DNA of 64,000 nucleotides from JOPF136 sp963773835 (GTDB lineage: Bacteria; Acidobacteriota; Terriglobia; Acidiferrales; UBA7541), in the NCBI GenBank assembly GCA_963773835.1, contig CAVZCQ010000004.1, positions 186,001-250,000 on the forward strand, written 5' to 3'. Positions 25,450-34,070 of the stretch are shown here, one piece after another. The notes below the pieces were generated by a model, which was not told the DNA's origin, did not search any database, and worked only from the letters and a program-made list of their open reading frames with translations. Each line of letters begins with the position of its first letter. Positions within the stretch are counted from its first letter, which is position 1. A program made the position numbers and the translations under genes.

Positions 25450-25633
25450 ATGGCCAGGCAACTCTTTGCTTTGGTGGCCGTGAAGGGCAACCAACTTTTG
25501 TCCCGAGGTGCGAGGTCTGTGATCGGCGGCGCGGCCTGGGTGGCAGGGGCGCGATCCGGCAGAGCGGGATGCCCCTGCGGCTAGCAGCCATTGCTGGGCG
25601 CTGCGTAGAACTGAATGCCGGATACCGGCCGGA

Positions 25634-26947
25634 TCAGTCGTAATACTCCGTTCCTAGGTGGGTGATGAGCGGTTCGCCGCGCATCCAGCGCAGCGTGTTC
25701 TTCAGCTTCATGAGTTGAATAAACAGGTCGTGCTCGGGGTACAACTCCGGAGCGCACATCGGGGACTTGAAATAAAAACTCAGCCATTCCTGAATGCCGC
25801 GCAGGCCGGCGCGCTGGGCCAGGTCGAGAAACAGGGTGAGGTCCAGCACGATGGGGGCGGCGAGGATGGAGTCGCGGCACAGGAAATCGACTTTGATCTG
25901 CATGGGGTAGCCGAGCCAGCCGAAAATATCAATGTTGTCCCAGCCCTCTTTGTTGTCTCCCCGCGGAGGGTAGTAGTTGATGCGCACCTTATGGTGGATT
26001 TTTCCGTATAACGTGGGATAGAGGTGGGGCTGGAGGATGTATTCGAGGACGCCGAGCTTCGACTCCTCCTTGGTCTTGAACGATTCCGGGTCGTCCAGGA
26101 CTTCTCCGTCGCGGTTGCCCAGGATGTTGGTGGAGAACCAGCCATTCAGGCCAATCATGCGGGCTTTGAAGCCGGGGGCCAGGATGGTCTTCATCAGCGT
26201 CTGGCCGGTCTTGAAATCTTTTCCGGCGATGGGGACGCGGCGGTCGCGGGCCAGCTCCATGAGCGCCGGAATGTCCACGTTCAGGTTGGGGGCGCCATTG
26301 GCGTAGGGAACGCCGCTCTTGAGCGCGGCATAGGCGTAGAGCATGGAAGGTGCGATGGCGGGGTCGTTGCGTTTCATGCCCTCTTCAAACTTCTTCATGC
26401 TGCGGTGCACTTCTTCCGGCCGCATGAAGATTTCCGTGGAGCCGCACCAGACCATCACGAGGCGGTCAGCGCCGGAGCGCTTGCGGAACTGCTTGATGTC
26501 GTCTTCGAGCTGTTCCGCCAGGTCGTATTTGGTCTTGCCCGTCTTGACGTGCGAGCCTTCGAGCTTTTTCACGTAGTTCTGATCGAAGGCAGCCTTCATC
26601 GGGGATATGCCTTCCAGGAACTTGCGCACCTTGGCCAGATCGTGCGGCTCGAGTACTCCGGCGTGGGCAGCGGATTCGAAGGCATTGTCCGGGAAAATGT
26701 CCCAGCCGCCGAACACCAGGCTGTCGAGCGATGCCAGCGGCACGAAATCCTTGATGAGCGGCGTGCGGTTCTCCGTGCGTTTGCCGAGGCGCACGGTGCC
26801 CATCTGGGTGAGCGAGCCGATGGGATTGGCCTCGCGCCTCCGCACCAGTTCGACGCCGGCCATAAACGTGGTGGCCACCGCTCCCATTCCGGGCATGAGC
26901 ACGCCCAACTTTCCCTTTGCCGATTTAATGTCCTTAGGTTTTTCCAT
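25634..26947 (-). CDS. Inositol-3-phosphate (myo-inositol-1-phosphate) synthase
   Basis: 437 aa from the ATG at 26947, preceded by AGGACAGGGG; the frame is open much further upstream, but that part is not protein-like. The enzyme converts glucose-6-phosphate to inositol-phosphate with NAD. KLGVLMPGMGAVATTFMAGV binds the nucleotide. MVWCGSTEIF, IAGKDFKTGQTLMKTILAPG and GLNGWFSTNILGNRDGEVLD are the highly conserved catalytic segments with the lysines. YYPPRGDNKEGWDNIDIFGW follows. In bacteria the product feeds inositol lipids or compatible solutes; no lipid gene is adjacent. It may be followed on the same strand by the toxin module, but a 216-base gap separates them. Confidence 0.93.
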   Translation of the reverse strand: MEKPKDIKSAKGKLGVLMPGMGAVATTFMAGVELVRRREANPIGSLTQMGTVRLGKRTENRTPLIKDFVPLASLDSLVFGGWDIFPDNAFESAAHAGVLEPHDLAKVRKFLEGISPMKAAFDQNYVKKLEGSHVKTGKTKYDLAEQLEDDIKQFRKRSGADRLVMVWCGSTEIFMRPEEVHRSMKKFEEGMKRNDPAIAPSMLYAYAALKSGVPYANGAPNLNVDIPALMELARDRRVPIAGKDFKTGQTLMKTILAPGFKARMIGLNGWFSTNILGNRDGEVLDDPESFKTKEESKLGVLEYILQPHLYPTLYGKIHHKVRINYYPPRGDNKEGWDNIDIFGWLGYPMQIKVDFLCRDSILAAPIVLDLTLFLDLAQRAGLRGIQEWLSFYFKSPMCAPELYPEHDLFIQLMKLKNTLRWMRGEPLITHLGTEYYD

Positions 26948-27056
26948 CCCCTGTCCTCTGCGCCCGTCTGCACGCGCACAAAACAACCCATGATGCGCAA
27001 CCAGGCGTGCTTTTGCAACTCGGAGGCGGCGAGGGCGCCGCGCTGAGCGCCTATTC

Positions 27057-27911
27057 CTAAAGGCGTTCGAGGCGGATGGAGCCGTCGCCGGTGCGAATTT
27101 GGAGGGTGGGGCCGCCGCCGCCGAGTTTGCCGCGCAGGTCGCGCTGGCCCAGAATCCCGGACACCATGAGGGGGAGTTGGCTGGAGATGCTGCCGTCGCC
27201 GGTGTGGGCTTCAATATCGGCCGCGAGGCCGTCCGCGAGCCGTACGGTGACGCTTCCATCACCCGTGTGGATGGACCAGTTGTTGCTCATCTTCGAGCCG
27301 GGCAACACATCGGCGGTAATGCTGCCGTCGCCGGTCTCCAGCCGCAGGGCGTCGAAGCGACCGCGGATTCGCAGGTGGCCGTCGTTGGTGGAAGCGTCGA
27401 GCGAGCCGTCCAAAGCCGAGCCTTCGATGTGGCCGTCGCCCGTGTGCAGACGGACGGTGCCCCGCAGGTCCGTGACTTCAATGCTTCCGTCACCGGTTTC
27501 CAATTGCAGCTCGCCGGTGACTCCATGCGCGCGGATGTGGCCGTCGCCGGAGTGCAGGTTCAGATTGGCAGTGCGGGGGACGGTGAGTTCGATATGCACG
27601 GAGCGGTTGGTGGCTCCCCAGGACCAGCGCGTGCGCGGGACGCGCACCTCGATCTCCACGTGATTGCCATTCTGGACTTCGCGCTCGATGCGCACCTCAT
27701 CCGGGGAGATGGCGTAGCCGGAGGTGAGAACGCGCACGGCCACTTCGTTCGCGTTGCCCGAGTTGACTTCGATGGCGGCGTCGTTGGTCTCCACGCGCAC
27801 GTCCGGAGTTCCGGTGAGTTTGTAAACTTTGTTCCATTGGTCGGCGCGCGCCGGGGCGGCGGCGATGGCCAGCAGAGCTGCGGCTGCGACGAGCATTACG
27901 CCTCTGGACAT
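27057..27911 (-). CDS. Exported DUF4097-type beta-solenoid protein with TGDG repeats
   Basis: 284 aa from the ATG at 27911, with a near-perfect GGGAGGTGA ribosome site. A signal peptide (MLVAAAALLAIAAAPARAD) sends it to the periplasm. The first 100 mature residues form an adhesin-like beta domain. From about residue 125 the chain is a series of strands punctuated by H/E-TGDG-S/H-I units: LHSGDGHI, LETGDGSI, LHTGDGHI, ASTNDGHL, LETGDGSI, IHTGDGSV, AHTGDGSI and IRTGDGSI. This gives eight turns of roughly 20 residues, typical of DUF4097 proteins that build a right-handed solenoid. Function is unknown; relatives are often linked to envelope stress. Confidence 0.85.
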   Translation of the reverse strand: MSRGVMLVAAAALLAIAAAPARADQWNKVYKLTGTPDVRVETNDAAIEVNSGNANEVAVRVLTSGYAISPDEVRIEREVQNGNHVEIEVRVPRTRWSWGATNRSVHIELTVPRTANLNLHSGDGHIRAHGVTGELQLETGDGSIEVTDLRGTVRLHTGDGHIEGSALDGSLDASTNDGHLRIRGRFDALRLETGDGSITADVLPGSKMSNNWSIHTGDGSVTVRLADGLAADIEAHTGDGSISSQLPLMVSGILGQRDLRGKLGGGGPTLQIRTGDGSIRLERL

Positions 27912-27987
27912 GGATTCACCTCCCTGACTACTGCCGAATGGAACGCGCGGCGCCTGCGGAAAGTTCCCGGGCCGCGACCTTGCAGTG

Positions 27988-29832
27988 TCACCGCGAGCGC
28001 TGCCGCTTCTTGCCGGAGTGGCGGACCTCCTTTTCCTTTTTCGCAATTCTCCCTGTTGCGGCTTCCGGCCGCTCCGCTGACGCACCCGGCTTGGGGCGCA
28101 GCGCGGCGAGCAACTTCTCACAGGGCAGGGTATTGAGGACATCGTGCGGCTCGAGCCAGCCCCGGCGCGCCGTGCGCACGCCGAATTCCAGGAGGGAAAG
28201 ATTCGAGGTGGAATGCGCGTCGGTGGAAATCACGATCTTCACGCCCAGCTCTTTGGCCATACGCAGGTGTACATCGCGGAGATCGAGGCGCTCCGGATGG
28301 CTGTTCGATTCCATGGCCACGCCGCGCTCGCGGGCCACGCGGAAGATGCGCTCCATGTCGTACTCGAAGCCGTCGCGGCGGAGGACGAGGCGTCCGGTGG
28401 GGTGCGCGATAATCTGCGTGTAGGGATTTTCGAGCGCCGCCAACATGCGCTCCGTCATGGCCGCGCGATCCAGGTTCATGTACGAATGGATGGAACAGAG
28501 CACGATGTCCAGTTCGGCCAGAACTTCCGCGTCCATATCCAGCGAGCCGTCCTTGAGAATGTCGACTTCGCAGCTCGCCAGCAGGCGGATTCCGTCAATG
28601 TGTTGCTGGGCGGCGCGGATGGCCTGGATGTGGGCGCGCATGCGCTTCTCGTCCAACCCGTTGGCGACGGTTACGGCCTTGGAATGATCCGTGAAGGCGA
28701 TGTATTCGTGACCCAGCGCTTTGGCGGCTTCCGCCATTTCCAGGATGGAGTTCTTGCCGTCGCTCGCGGTGGTGTGCATTTGCAGGTCGCCGCGCATGTC
28801 TTTGAGCGTAATCAGGTGCGGGAGGCGGCCGTGTTCCGCGGCTTCGATTTCGCCCGTGTTTTCGCGCAGTTCCGGCGGGATCCACTCGAGCCCGAGCTTC
28901 TTGTAGATTTCCTCTTCGGTGCGCGCGGCAACCGGTTTTTCATCCTTCAGGCGGGAAAGGGCATACTCGTTCAGCGTGTAGCCCATCTTGAGGGCGCGGC
29001 TGCGAAGAGTGACGTTGTGCTCCTTCGAACCCGTGAAGTAGAGCAGCGCAGCGCCTGTCTCGCTCGGGGGGAGCAGGCGCACGTCCACTTGCATTCCGCT
29101 TTCCAGAACAAAGCTGACTTTGTTTTCGCCGCGGGCGAGCACTTGCTGGATGCCGGGATAGGCCAGGATGTGGTCGCTAACCGCGGCCACATCATGCGGT
29201 TTGTTGCGTCCTTCGGGCATGGTCACCAACAGGTCGAGGTCGCCGACGGTTTCCTTGGAGCGGCGCAGCGAACCGGCGGCCTGCACACCCTCGACTTGCC
29301 GCCCCAGCTTCAGGATGTAGGCGCAGAGCTCGTCTGCGGTGCGCTGGGCGACGTCCAGGCGGAAGCGCCCGCTAGCCTTCTGGAACACGGCAACTGCTTT
29401 CAGGATGTTCTGCTCGCTTTTTTCGCCGAACCCGGCGAGGTCGCGCAATTTCCCCTCGCGCGCCAGTTTTTCGACCTGCTCGACGGTCCCTGCCTTGAAA
29501 GTCTTCCAGAGGAGGGCGACTTTCTTCGGGCCCAGGGATTGCAGATTCAGCAGGTCGAGCAGCGTGTGCGGATATTTTTTCAGCAGCTTCGTGCGCAGCG
29601 AGTATTCGCCGGTCTTCAGGATTTCCTGGATGTGCTCCGCCATGCGGTCGCCGATGCCGGGAAGCGCGGTGAGTTTTTCGGGGTCTTCGGCGAGCGCGGC
29701 CACGCGCTCCGGGAGGCTGTCGAGCAATTCGGCGGCGCGTTCGTAGCTCCGGTAGCGGCCGATGAAGGCGCCGTCGATTTCGAGCAGTTGCGCGGTTTCG
29801 CGCAGGATGCGAGCGACTTCGCGGTTTTCCAT
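27988..29832 (-). CDS. polX: Family X DNA polymerase with PHP exonuclease domain
   Basis: 614 aa from the ATG at 29832. Residues 1-310 form the polymerase beta-like part. The helix-hairpin-helix segments LTALPGIGDRMAEHIQEIL and LQSLGPKKVALLWKTF bind DNA, and AGSLRRSKETVGDLDLLV holds the two catalytic aspartates, with MQVDVRLL supplying the third. Residues 335-590 form a PHP phosphoesterase (DLQMHTTASDG, YIAFTDHSKAV, LASCEVDILKDGSLD, IISTDAHS-type end) giving 3'-5' exonuclease activity. Bacterial PolX acts in base-excision repair and gap filling. The C-terminal 40 residues are basic and probably disordered. No strong ribosome site is visible, so the start relies on the homologous ENREVARILRE opening. 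Confidence 0.93.
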   Translation of the reverse strand: MENREVARILRETAQLLEIDGAFIGRYRSYERAAELLDSLPERVAALAEDPEKLTALPGIGDRMAEHIQEILKTGEYSLRTKLLKKYPHTLLDLLNLQSLGPKKVALLWKTFKAGTVEQVEKLAREGKLRDLAGFGEKSEQNILKAVAVFQKASGRFRLDVAQRTADELCAYILKLGRQVEGVQAAGSLRRSKETVGDLDLLVTMPEGRNKPHDVAAVSDHILAYPGIQQVLARGENKVSFVLESGMQVDVRLLPPSETGAALLYFTGSKEHNVTLRSRALKMGYTLNEYALSRLKDEKPVAARTEEEIYKKLGLEWIPPELRENTGEIEAAEHGRLPHLITLKDMRGDLQMHTTASDGKNSILEMAEAAKALGHEYIAFTDHSKAVTVANGLDEKRMRAHIQAIRAAQQHIDGIRLLASCEVDILKDGSLDMDAEVLAELDIVLCSIHSYMNLDRAAMTERMLAALENPYTQIIAHPTGRLVLRRDGFEYDMERIFRVARERGVAMESNSHPERLDLRDVHLRMAKELGVKIVISTDAHSTSNLSLLEFGVRTARRGWLEPHDVLNTLPCEKLLAALRPKPGASAERPEAATGRIAKKEKEVRHSGKKRQRSR

Positions 29833-30034
29833 GGCAGGGAGATTATAGACCGCTCCAGGCAGAGCCGGGCTCTCCTGAATCCGCTGCGGGGGACGAACGG
29901 CATTCTCGTGCCCGTCGGCGAGGCGCGGCGGCCGCAGAAGGTGAACTTCGGCTGGGCGCAAACCTCCACGTCGCCGCGCAATTTCGCGTGGTCGCCAGCC
30001 GCACACTTCGGCGATCGAGGTGGACCGGTTCGAG

Positions 30035-30238
30035 CTAGGCCTTCAGTACGTTTGCAGCCTGGGGCCCCTTATTCCCCTGCACGATTTCAAACTCCACGGA
30101 GTCGCCTTCCTGGAGTGTTTTGTAGCCTTCCGCGACGATGGCGGAGTAATGCACGAACACGTCCGCCCCGCCGTCGCGTCCGATGAACCCATAGCCCTTG
30201 GCGTTATTGAACCATTTTACTTTTCCGGTCACTTTCAA
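30035..30238 (-). CDS. Cold-shock domain protein (TTG start)
   Basis: 67 aa. The start is a TTG at 30238, seven bases after AGGAGG; no ATG is available near the domain. KVTGKVKWFNNAKGYGFIGR contains RNP1 (KGYGFI), and ADVFVHYSAI contains RNP2 (VFVHYS). LQEGDSVEFEIVQGNKGPQA completes the five-strand OB-fold. It binds single-stranded RNA/DNA as a chaperone. A sigma-70 promoter candidate about 80-105 bases upstream leaves a 5' leader of roughly 70 bases, as is common for cold-shock genes whose mRNA folding is temperature dependent. It is a single-gene unit. Confidence 0.92.
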   Translation of the reverse strand: MKVTGKVKWFNNAKGYGFIGRDGGADVFVHYSAIVAEGYKTLQEGDSVEFEIVQGNKGPQAANVLKA

Positions 30239-30316
30239 CTCCTGTCCTCCTGGGAATTGAGCTGGGGTAGAGGCCTCCCGGAGACCACTCGGGACCAGGA
30301 GCCAAAACCGGCGCGC

Positions 30317-30345
30317 AGTGTATTTATGCCGGGGGCGAGTGTCAA
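30317..30345 (-). promoter_or_regulatory. Sigma-70 type promoter for the cold-shock gene
   Basis: On the minus strand TTGACA (30345-30340), a 17-base spacer and TACACT (30322-30317). The -35 is perfect and the -10 matches four of six. Transcription would start near 30310. Confidence 0.6.
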
Positions 30346-30395
30346 GACTTTGCAATCGAAATCGAGGGCAGGGAAGAGGACCGGCAGCCTGCCGG

Positions 30396-30938
30396 CTATC
30401 GCCGTCCGAACCGGGCAAAGTACAGGATGGAAGCAATGGATTTCGCGTCGCGGAGACGGCCGGTGCGCATCATTCGTTCGAGTTCCCGCAGCGTGAATCG
30501 CTGCGCCACGATCCGCTCGTCCTCTTCAGGCCGCGCGCGCCCTGCCTTTAACCCGTGGCACGCAAACACCACCATGTGCTCGCTGAGGAATCCCGGGGTG
30601 GGAAAGACGTCCATCAGTTTGTGGAATCGCCGCGCGCTGTACCCGGTTTCCTCCGCCAGTTCGCGACGCGCCGCCGCGAGGGGCGATTCTCCCGGCTCGA
30701 TGCGTCCTGCCACCAGCTCCCACAGAAAACAGCGCACCGAATGGCGATACTGCCTGACGAGCAGAATTTCTCCGCCGGGAAATACGGGAAGGAGCACGAC
30801 CGAGCCGGAATGCACGACGACGTCGCGGGTCACCTCGATGCCGCCGGGCTCGCGGACGCGGTCGCGCCGCACGGAAAAGACGCGACCCTCGTACAAGATC
30901 CGGCTCGCTAGAATTTTGCCCGCCGCGCCGCGCACCAT
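30396..30938 (-). CDS. Nudix hydrolase, ADP-ribose pyrophosphatase type
   Basis: 180 aa. The Nudix box GRIEPGESPLAAARRELAEE-TGY at residues 78-100 is complete (G-x5-E-x7-R-E-x2-E-E-x-G). The N-terminal strands LASRILYEGRVFSVRRDRV and the proline after the box (VFPTPGFLSEHMVVFACH) are typical of ADP-ribose/ADP-sugar pyrophosphatases. It hydrolyses nucleoside-diphosphate sugars with Mg. It sits downstream of the DUF169 gene on the same strand with a 24-base gap, and the pair may be co-transcribed. The ATG is shared with an obvious domain start. Confidence 0.92.
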   Translation of the reverse strand: MVRGAAGKILASRILYEGRVFSVRRDRVREPGGIEVTRDVVVHSGSVVLLPVFPGGEILLVRQYRHSVRCFLWELVAGRIEPGESPLAAARRELAEETGYSARRFHKLMDVFPTPGFLSEHMVVFACHGLKAGRARPEEDERIVAQRFTLRELERMMRTGRLRDAKSIASILYFARFGRR

Positions 30939-30962
30939 CTTTTCCTTTCCGTTCTGCGAGCG

Positions 30963-31757
30963 CTATTTCTGGTCATCGTGGTGCGGGGCCGCCGCCCAGA
31001 TTCGCTCCAGGTCGTAGTAGTGCTGCGGGTACTGCGGCGTGTAGCGCAAAAACGCCGGAATGGGATAGCGGATGCCGCCTTTGTGGGTGCCTTCCAATCC
31101 CTCGACCAATTCCGCCATCCGAGAGCCCGGCAGGGAAAACGCCATCTCCGTGTCGTCCGTTTGTGAAAACACGCGGTCGCCGTAGCAGGGCAAGATTACC
31201 TGGTAATCCCCCGAGAGGATCGGGCGGATAATTTCATCGGAGCAATCGACGCGGCCGGTGAAAGAACTGGTGATGGCGCCGCCGCGCTTCCAGAGCGCGC
31301 CGGTCACCATCCGCATCACCTGGGCCGGGTTGCCATAAATGATCAGCGCGTCGGGCGCGAATTCGGCGCGCGCGGCCGGCGCCGTCACCAGGTACTTGCA
31401 TGTGCCCACGGGTAGGCGGTCTGTGGCCGCTTCGGTCTTCGCGCCGGCTTCTTTTGTGGCTGTGTACATGCCGCAAACCAGGTTGCCTTCCAGGTAGTGA
31501 TCGGTCAGCGGAGCTAGGCCGAACGCCGTCTTCGTCAGCACGCAGTTGACGTCCTCCTCGCCCACGGCCAGCGTCCAGCCGTATCGCCGCGACATGGCCA
31601 CGGCCTGGCAGGTGGCGATCTGCACGTTCATGTCGCGGCGCGGGCGCTTCGCTTTTTCCGGCAGGGGATCGCCCTCGCCGAGCAGTTTTACAGCCACGGG
31701 GAATGTGGCCGGGCGGATGTGCGTTTCAATTTCCCGCGCAAAGCTTTTCGCGTCCAT
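30963..31757 (-). CDS. DUF169-family protein
   Basis: 264 aa from the ATG at 31757, with GGAGG eight bases upstream; the extension to 31922 would translate the heptad repeats. FPVAVKLLGEGDPLPEKAKR, the Cys-containing IATCQAVAMSRRYGWTLAVG and DVNCVLTKTAFGLAP are characteristic of DUF169 proteins. VGTCKYLVTAPAARAEFAPD and a late LPCYGDRVF follow. The family has several conserved cysteines and is unassigned biochemically; redox or metal involvement has been suggested only by the cysteines. It precedes the Nudix gene. Divergent from the LytTR regulator across a repeat-filled gap. Confidence 0.85.
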   Translation of the reverse strand: MDAKSFAREIETHIRPATFPVAVKLLGEGDPLPEKAKRPRRDMNVQIATCQAVAMSRRYGWTLAVGEEDVNCVLTKTAFGLAPLTDHYLEGNLVCGMYTATKEAGAKTEAATDRLPVGTCKYLVTAPAARAEFAPDALIIYGNPAQVMRMVTGALWKRGGAITSSFTGRVDCSDEIIRPILSGDYQVILPCYGDRVFSQTDDTEMAFSLPGSRMAELVEGLEGTHKGGIRYPIPAFLRYTPQYPQHYYDLERIWAAAPHHDDQK

Positions 31758-31793
31758 GTGAGCCTCCGGTGGCAATGATAGCCGATTTGGGAG

Positions 31794-31835
31794 AGTGACT
31801 GGTGATTGGTGACTGGTGACTGGTGACTGGTGGGA
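31794..31835. repeat. Heptad array (GGTGACT) n, site 2, left arm
   Basis: AGTGACT, GGTGATT, then three GGTGACT units and GGTGGGA: six heptads in register. An oppositely oriented array follows 99 bases later, so the two form a long imperfect inverted repeat. Confidence 0.85.
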
Positions 31836-31934
31836 CGATCCTGTCCCCAGCCTTTGTGGCCGGGATGGAATCTGTCCTTCCAGCGAACTGCGTGCCAGAA
31901 AACTCCCAATCGCTCCGGGCACCGGGTGCTTCCC

Positions 31935-31963
31935 TCACCAGTCACCAGTCACCGGTCACCAGC
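31935..31963. repeat. Heptad array, site 2, right arm (inverted)
   Basis: CTCACCA, GTCACCA, GTCACCG, GTCACCA: the reverse complement of the GGTGACT/TGGTGAC heptads of the left arm. Confidence 0.8.
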
Positions 31964-31970
31964 GACAAAC

Positions 31971-31999
31971 TCGACGCGTCCGCATGGATTGCCTATACT
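31971..31999 (+). promoter_or_regulatory. Sigma-70 type promoter candidate for the LytTR gene
   Basis: TCGACG (31971-31976), a 17-base spacer, and TATACT (31994-31999). The -10 is strong and the -35 matches four of six. It would give a leader of about 20 bases. Confidence 0.45.
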
Positions 32000-32024
32000 G
32001 GGATTATTGCTGGCCGCAGCGCCG

Positions 32025-32825
32025 ATGCCCATCACCGCCATTCTCGTGGACGACGAAAAACCCGCGCGGGAAGAGCTCGCGTACCTGCTGAAAAGCTTCC
32101 CCGAAATCCAACTGGTCGCGCAGGGACGCAACGGGCTGGAAGGCGTGGCGCTCATTAAAGAGCATTCCCCGGAACTGGTGTTTCTGGACGTGCAGATGCC
32201 CGGGCTGGACGGCTTCGGAGTGCTGAAGAAGCTGATGGACCGCAAATTGCGGATGCCGCAGATCGTTTTTGCCACCGCGTACGACACCTACGCGGTGCAG
32301 GCGTTTGAAGTGAATGCCGTGGACTACGTGCTGAAGCCGTTCGACAAGGCACGCATCGCCAAAGCCATCGCGCGAGCCCGCAAGCAACTCGAGGCCCAGG
32401 CTTCGCCCGTCGAGCGGCTGGAGTCGCTACTGGCGCAGATGGGCCCTCCCGGCGCCGCGGCGCTGCAGGCCGCTTCTGCCGTGCGCCCGCCCACCAAGCT
32501 GCTGATCAAAGTGCAGCAGCGGATGCTGCTGGTGGATTCGGCCGACGTGGTGTACGCCACGATCGAAGATGGACTGATTACGCTGGCCACGCGCGAGGTG
32601 GAAGGCGCTTCCAACTACCGCACGCTCGAGGAACTCCACGCGCAGCTCGATCCCGACAGCTTCTGGCGCGTTCACCGGTCCTATCTGGTGAACGTCCATC
32701 ATATCAAGGAGCTGGTCCCCTGGTTCAAGTCCAGCTATGTCCTGCGCATGAACGACAAGAAGCAGAGTGAAATCCCGGTGAGCCGGAATCAGACCCGGCG
32801 GCTGCGCGAACTCCTCAAACTGTAA
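32025..32825 (+). CDS. LytTR-type response regulator
   Basis: 266 aa. The receiver domain covers residues 1-120: acidic pair Asp9-Asp10, phosphoacceptor Asp55 in LVFLDVQMPGLDGFGVL, and the lysine in YVLKPFDKARI. A linker follows, then a LytTR DNA-binding domain at about 165-266 (LLIKVQQRMLLVDSADVVYA, SFWRVHRSYLVNVHHIKELV). It resembles AlgR/LytR regulators that bind paired direct repeats. No histidine kinase gene is adjacent, so the partner must lie elsewhere. The start at 32025 follows a promoter candidate; the longer frame upstream translates repeats and is rejected. It is divergent from DUF169. Confidence 0.9.
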   Translation: MPITAILVDDEKPAREELAYLLKSFPEIQLVAQGRNGLEGVALIKEHSPELVFLDVQMPGLDGFGVLKKLMDRKLRMPQIVFATAYDTYAVQAFEVNAVDYVLKPFDKARIAKAIARARKQLEAQASPVERLESLLAQMGPPGAAALQAASAVRPPTKLLIKVQQRMLLVDSADVVYATIEDGLITLATREVEGASNYRTLEELHAQLDPDSFWRVHRSYLVNVHHIKELVPWFKSSYVLRMNDKKQSEIPVSRNQTRRLRELLKL

Positions 32826-32888
32826 CGCCGGGCGGCAGGTCTGCGGTTCTTCCGTCCTCCCGTGCTACCATTTCTGCGCGTTTCCACG

Positions 32889-34070
32889 ATGGATTTTTCG
32901 CTCACCGACGACCAGCGCCTGCTGAAAGACACAATCCGGCAATTCATGGAGGCGGAAGTGCGCCCCGTGATCCGGCAATACGAGAAGGAGGAGCGATTTC
33001 CGGCCGAGCAAGTTCGCCGTCTAGGGGAGCTGGGTTGCTGCGGGATGACTGTGCCGGAGGAATGGGGTGGGACGGCAGCGGACACGCTCACGTACGTTCT
33101 GATGCTCGAAGAGGTGGCGCGCGTGTGCGCTTCGACCGCTGTAACGCTCAGCGTCACGAACTCCGTAGCTGCTGCGCCCATTGCGCGGCACGGCACGACG
33201 GAGCAGAAAGAGCGCTATCTGCGAACGCTGGCGAGCGGCGAATGGCTCGGCGCTTTCTGCCTGACCGAGCCGCAGGCGGGTTCCGACTCCGCCGCCATTG
33301 AAACCCGCGCGGTTGCCTCCGCAGACGGTTCCAGCTACAAGCTGACCGGAACAAAAAGCTGGGTAACCAATGGCGGCGTGGCGTCCGTTTACCTGGTGTT
33401 TGCGAAGACCGATCCGGCAGGCGGAGCGCGCGGTGTGACCGCGTTCCTGGTGACGCCGGAGCTGCCCGGCTTCCGCGTCGCGCGCTTTGAGGATAAGATG
33501 GGCCTGAAAATGTCCAGGACCGCGGAGATTCGCCTGGATGAATGCGAAGTTCCCGCAGCCAACCGGCTGGGCGCGCCGGGCCAGGGGTTGAAAATCGCGC
33601 TCGAGGCTCTGGACGGCGGGCGCGTGGGCATCGCGGCGCAGGCTTTGGGCATCGCGCAGGGAGCGTTTGAGGCCGCAGTGCGCTACGCGAAGGAGCGCCG
33701 CGCGTTCGGAAAAACGCTGGGTGAATTCCAGGCCATTCAGTGGATGCTCGCGGACATGCAAACGGAAATTGAGGCGGCGCGCATGTTGACCTATCACGCC
33801 GCGTGGATACAGGACGAGGGAAAGAGCCGCGGCCTTTCGCCGCTCGAAGCGCGCGTCGGCCCGCACGCGTCGCGCGCCAAACTGTACGCCAGCGAAATGG
33901 TGAACCGCGTGGTCTATAAGGCGGTGCAGGTGCACGGCAGCATGGGCTACTCGCGGGAAATGGACGTGGAGCGGATGTACCGCGACGCGCGGGTGATCAC
34001 CATCTACGAAGGTACCAGCGAAATCCAGCGGACGGTGATCGCGCGGGACGTGCTGGGGGCCAAAGCGTGA
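32889..34070 (+). CDS. Acyl-CoA dehydrogenase (short/medium-chain or isovaleryl-type)
   Basis: 393 aa with the ATG at 32889, the natural MDFSLTDDQ start of this family. It is an FAD enzyme that forms a trans-2,3 double bond in acyl-CoA. LGAFCLTEPQAGSDSAAIET is the first signature with FAD contacts; GTKSWVTNGGVASVYLVFAK follows. The C-terminal VQVHGSMGYSREMDVERMYR and IYEGTSEIQRTVIARDVLG is the second signature, with the catalytic Glu in the IYEGTSE context. The leucine-degradation genes 20 kb away make isovaleryl-CoA one possible substrate, but the chain length is not readable. Its stop overlaps the trpS start (GTGA). Confidence 0.93.
   Translation: MDFSLTDDQRLLKDTIRQFMEAEVRPVIRQYEKEERFPAEQVRRLGELGCCGMTVPEEWGGTAADTLTYVLMLEEVARVCASTAVTLSVTNSVAAAPIARHGTTEQKERYLRTLASGEWLGAFCLTEPQAGSDSAAIETRAVASADGSSYKLTGTKSWVTNGGVASVYLVFAKTDPAGGARGVTAFLVTPELPGFRVARFEDKMGLKMSRTAEIRLDECEVPAANRLGAPGQGLKIALEALDGGRVGIAAQALGIAQGAFEAAVRYAKERRAFGKTLGEFQAIQWMLADMQTEIEAARMLTYHAAWIQDEGKSRGLSPLEARVGPHASRAKLYASEMVNRVVYKAVQVHGSMGYSREMDVERMYRDARVITIYEGTSEIQRTVIARDVLGAKA

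Noticed and set aside
28144..30186. 680-codon plus-strand frame opposite polX
   Set aside because: Antisense shadow of a complete PolX with all catalytic motifs on the minus strand.
31794..31963. Possible CRISPR array
   Set aside because: Units are 7 bases with no spacers, so these are heptad repeats and not a CRISPR.
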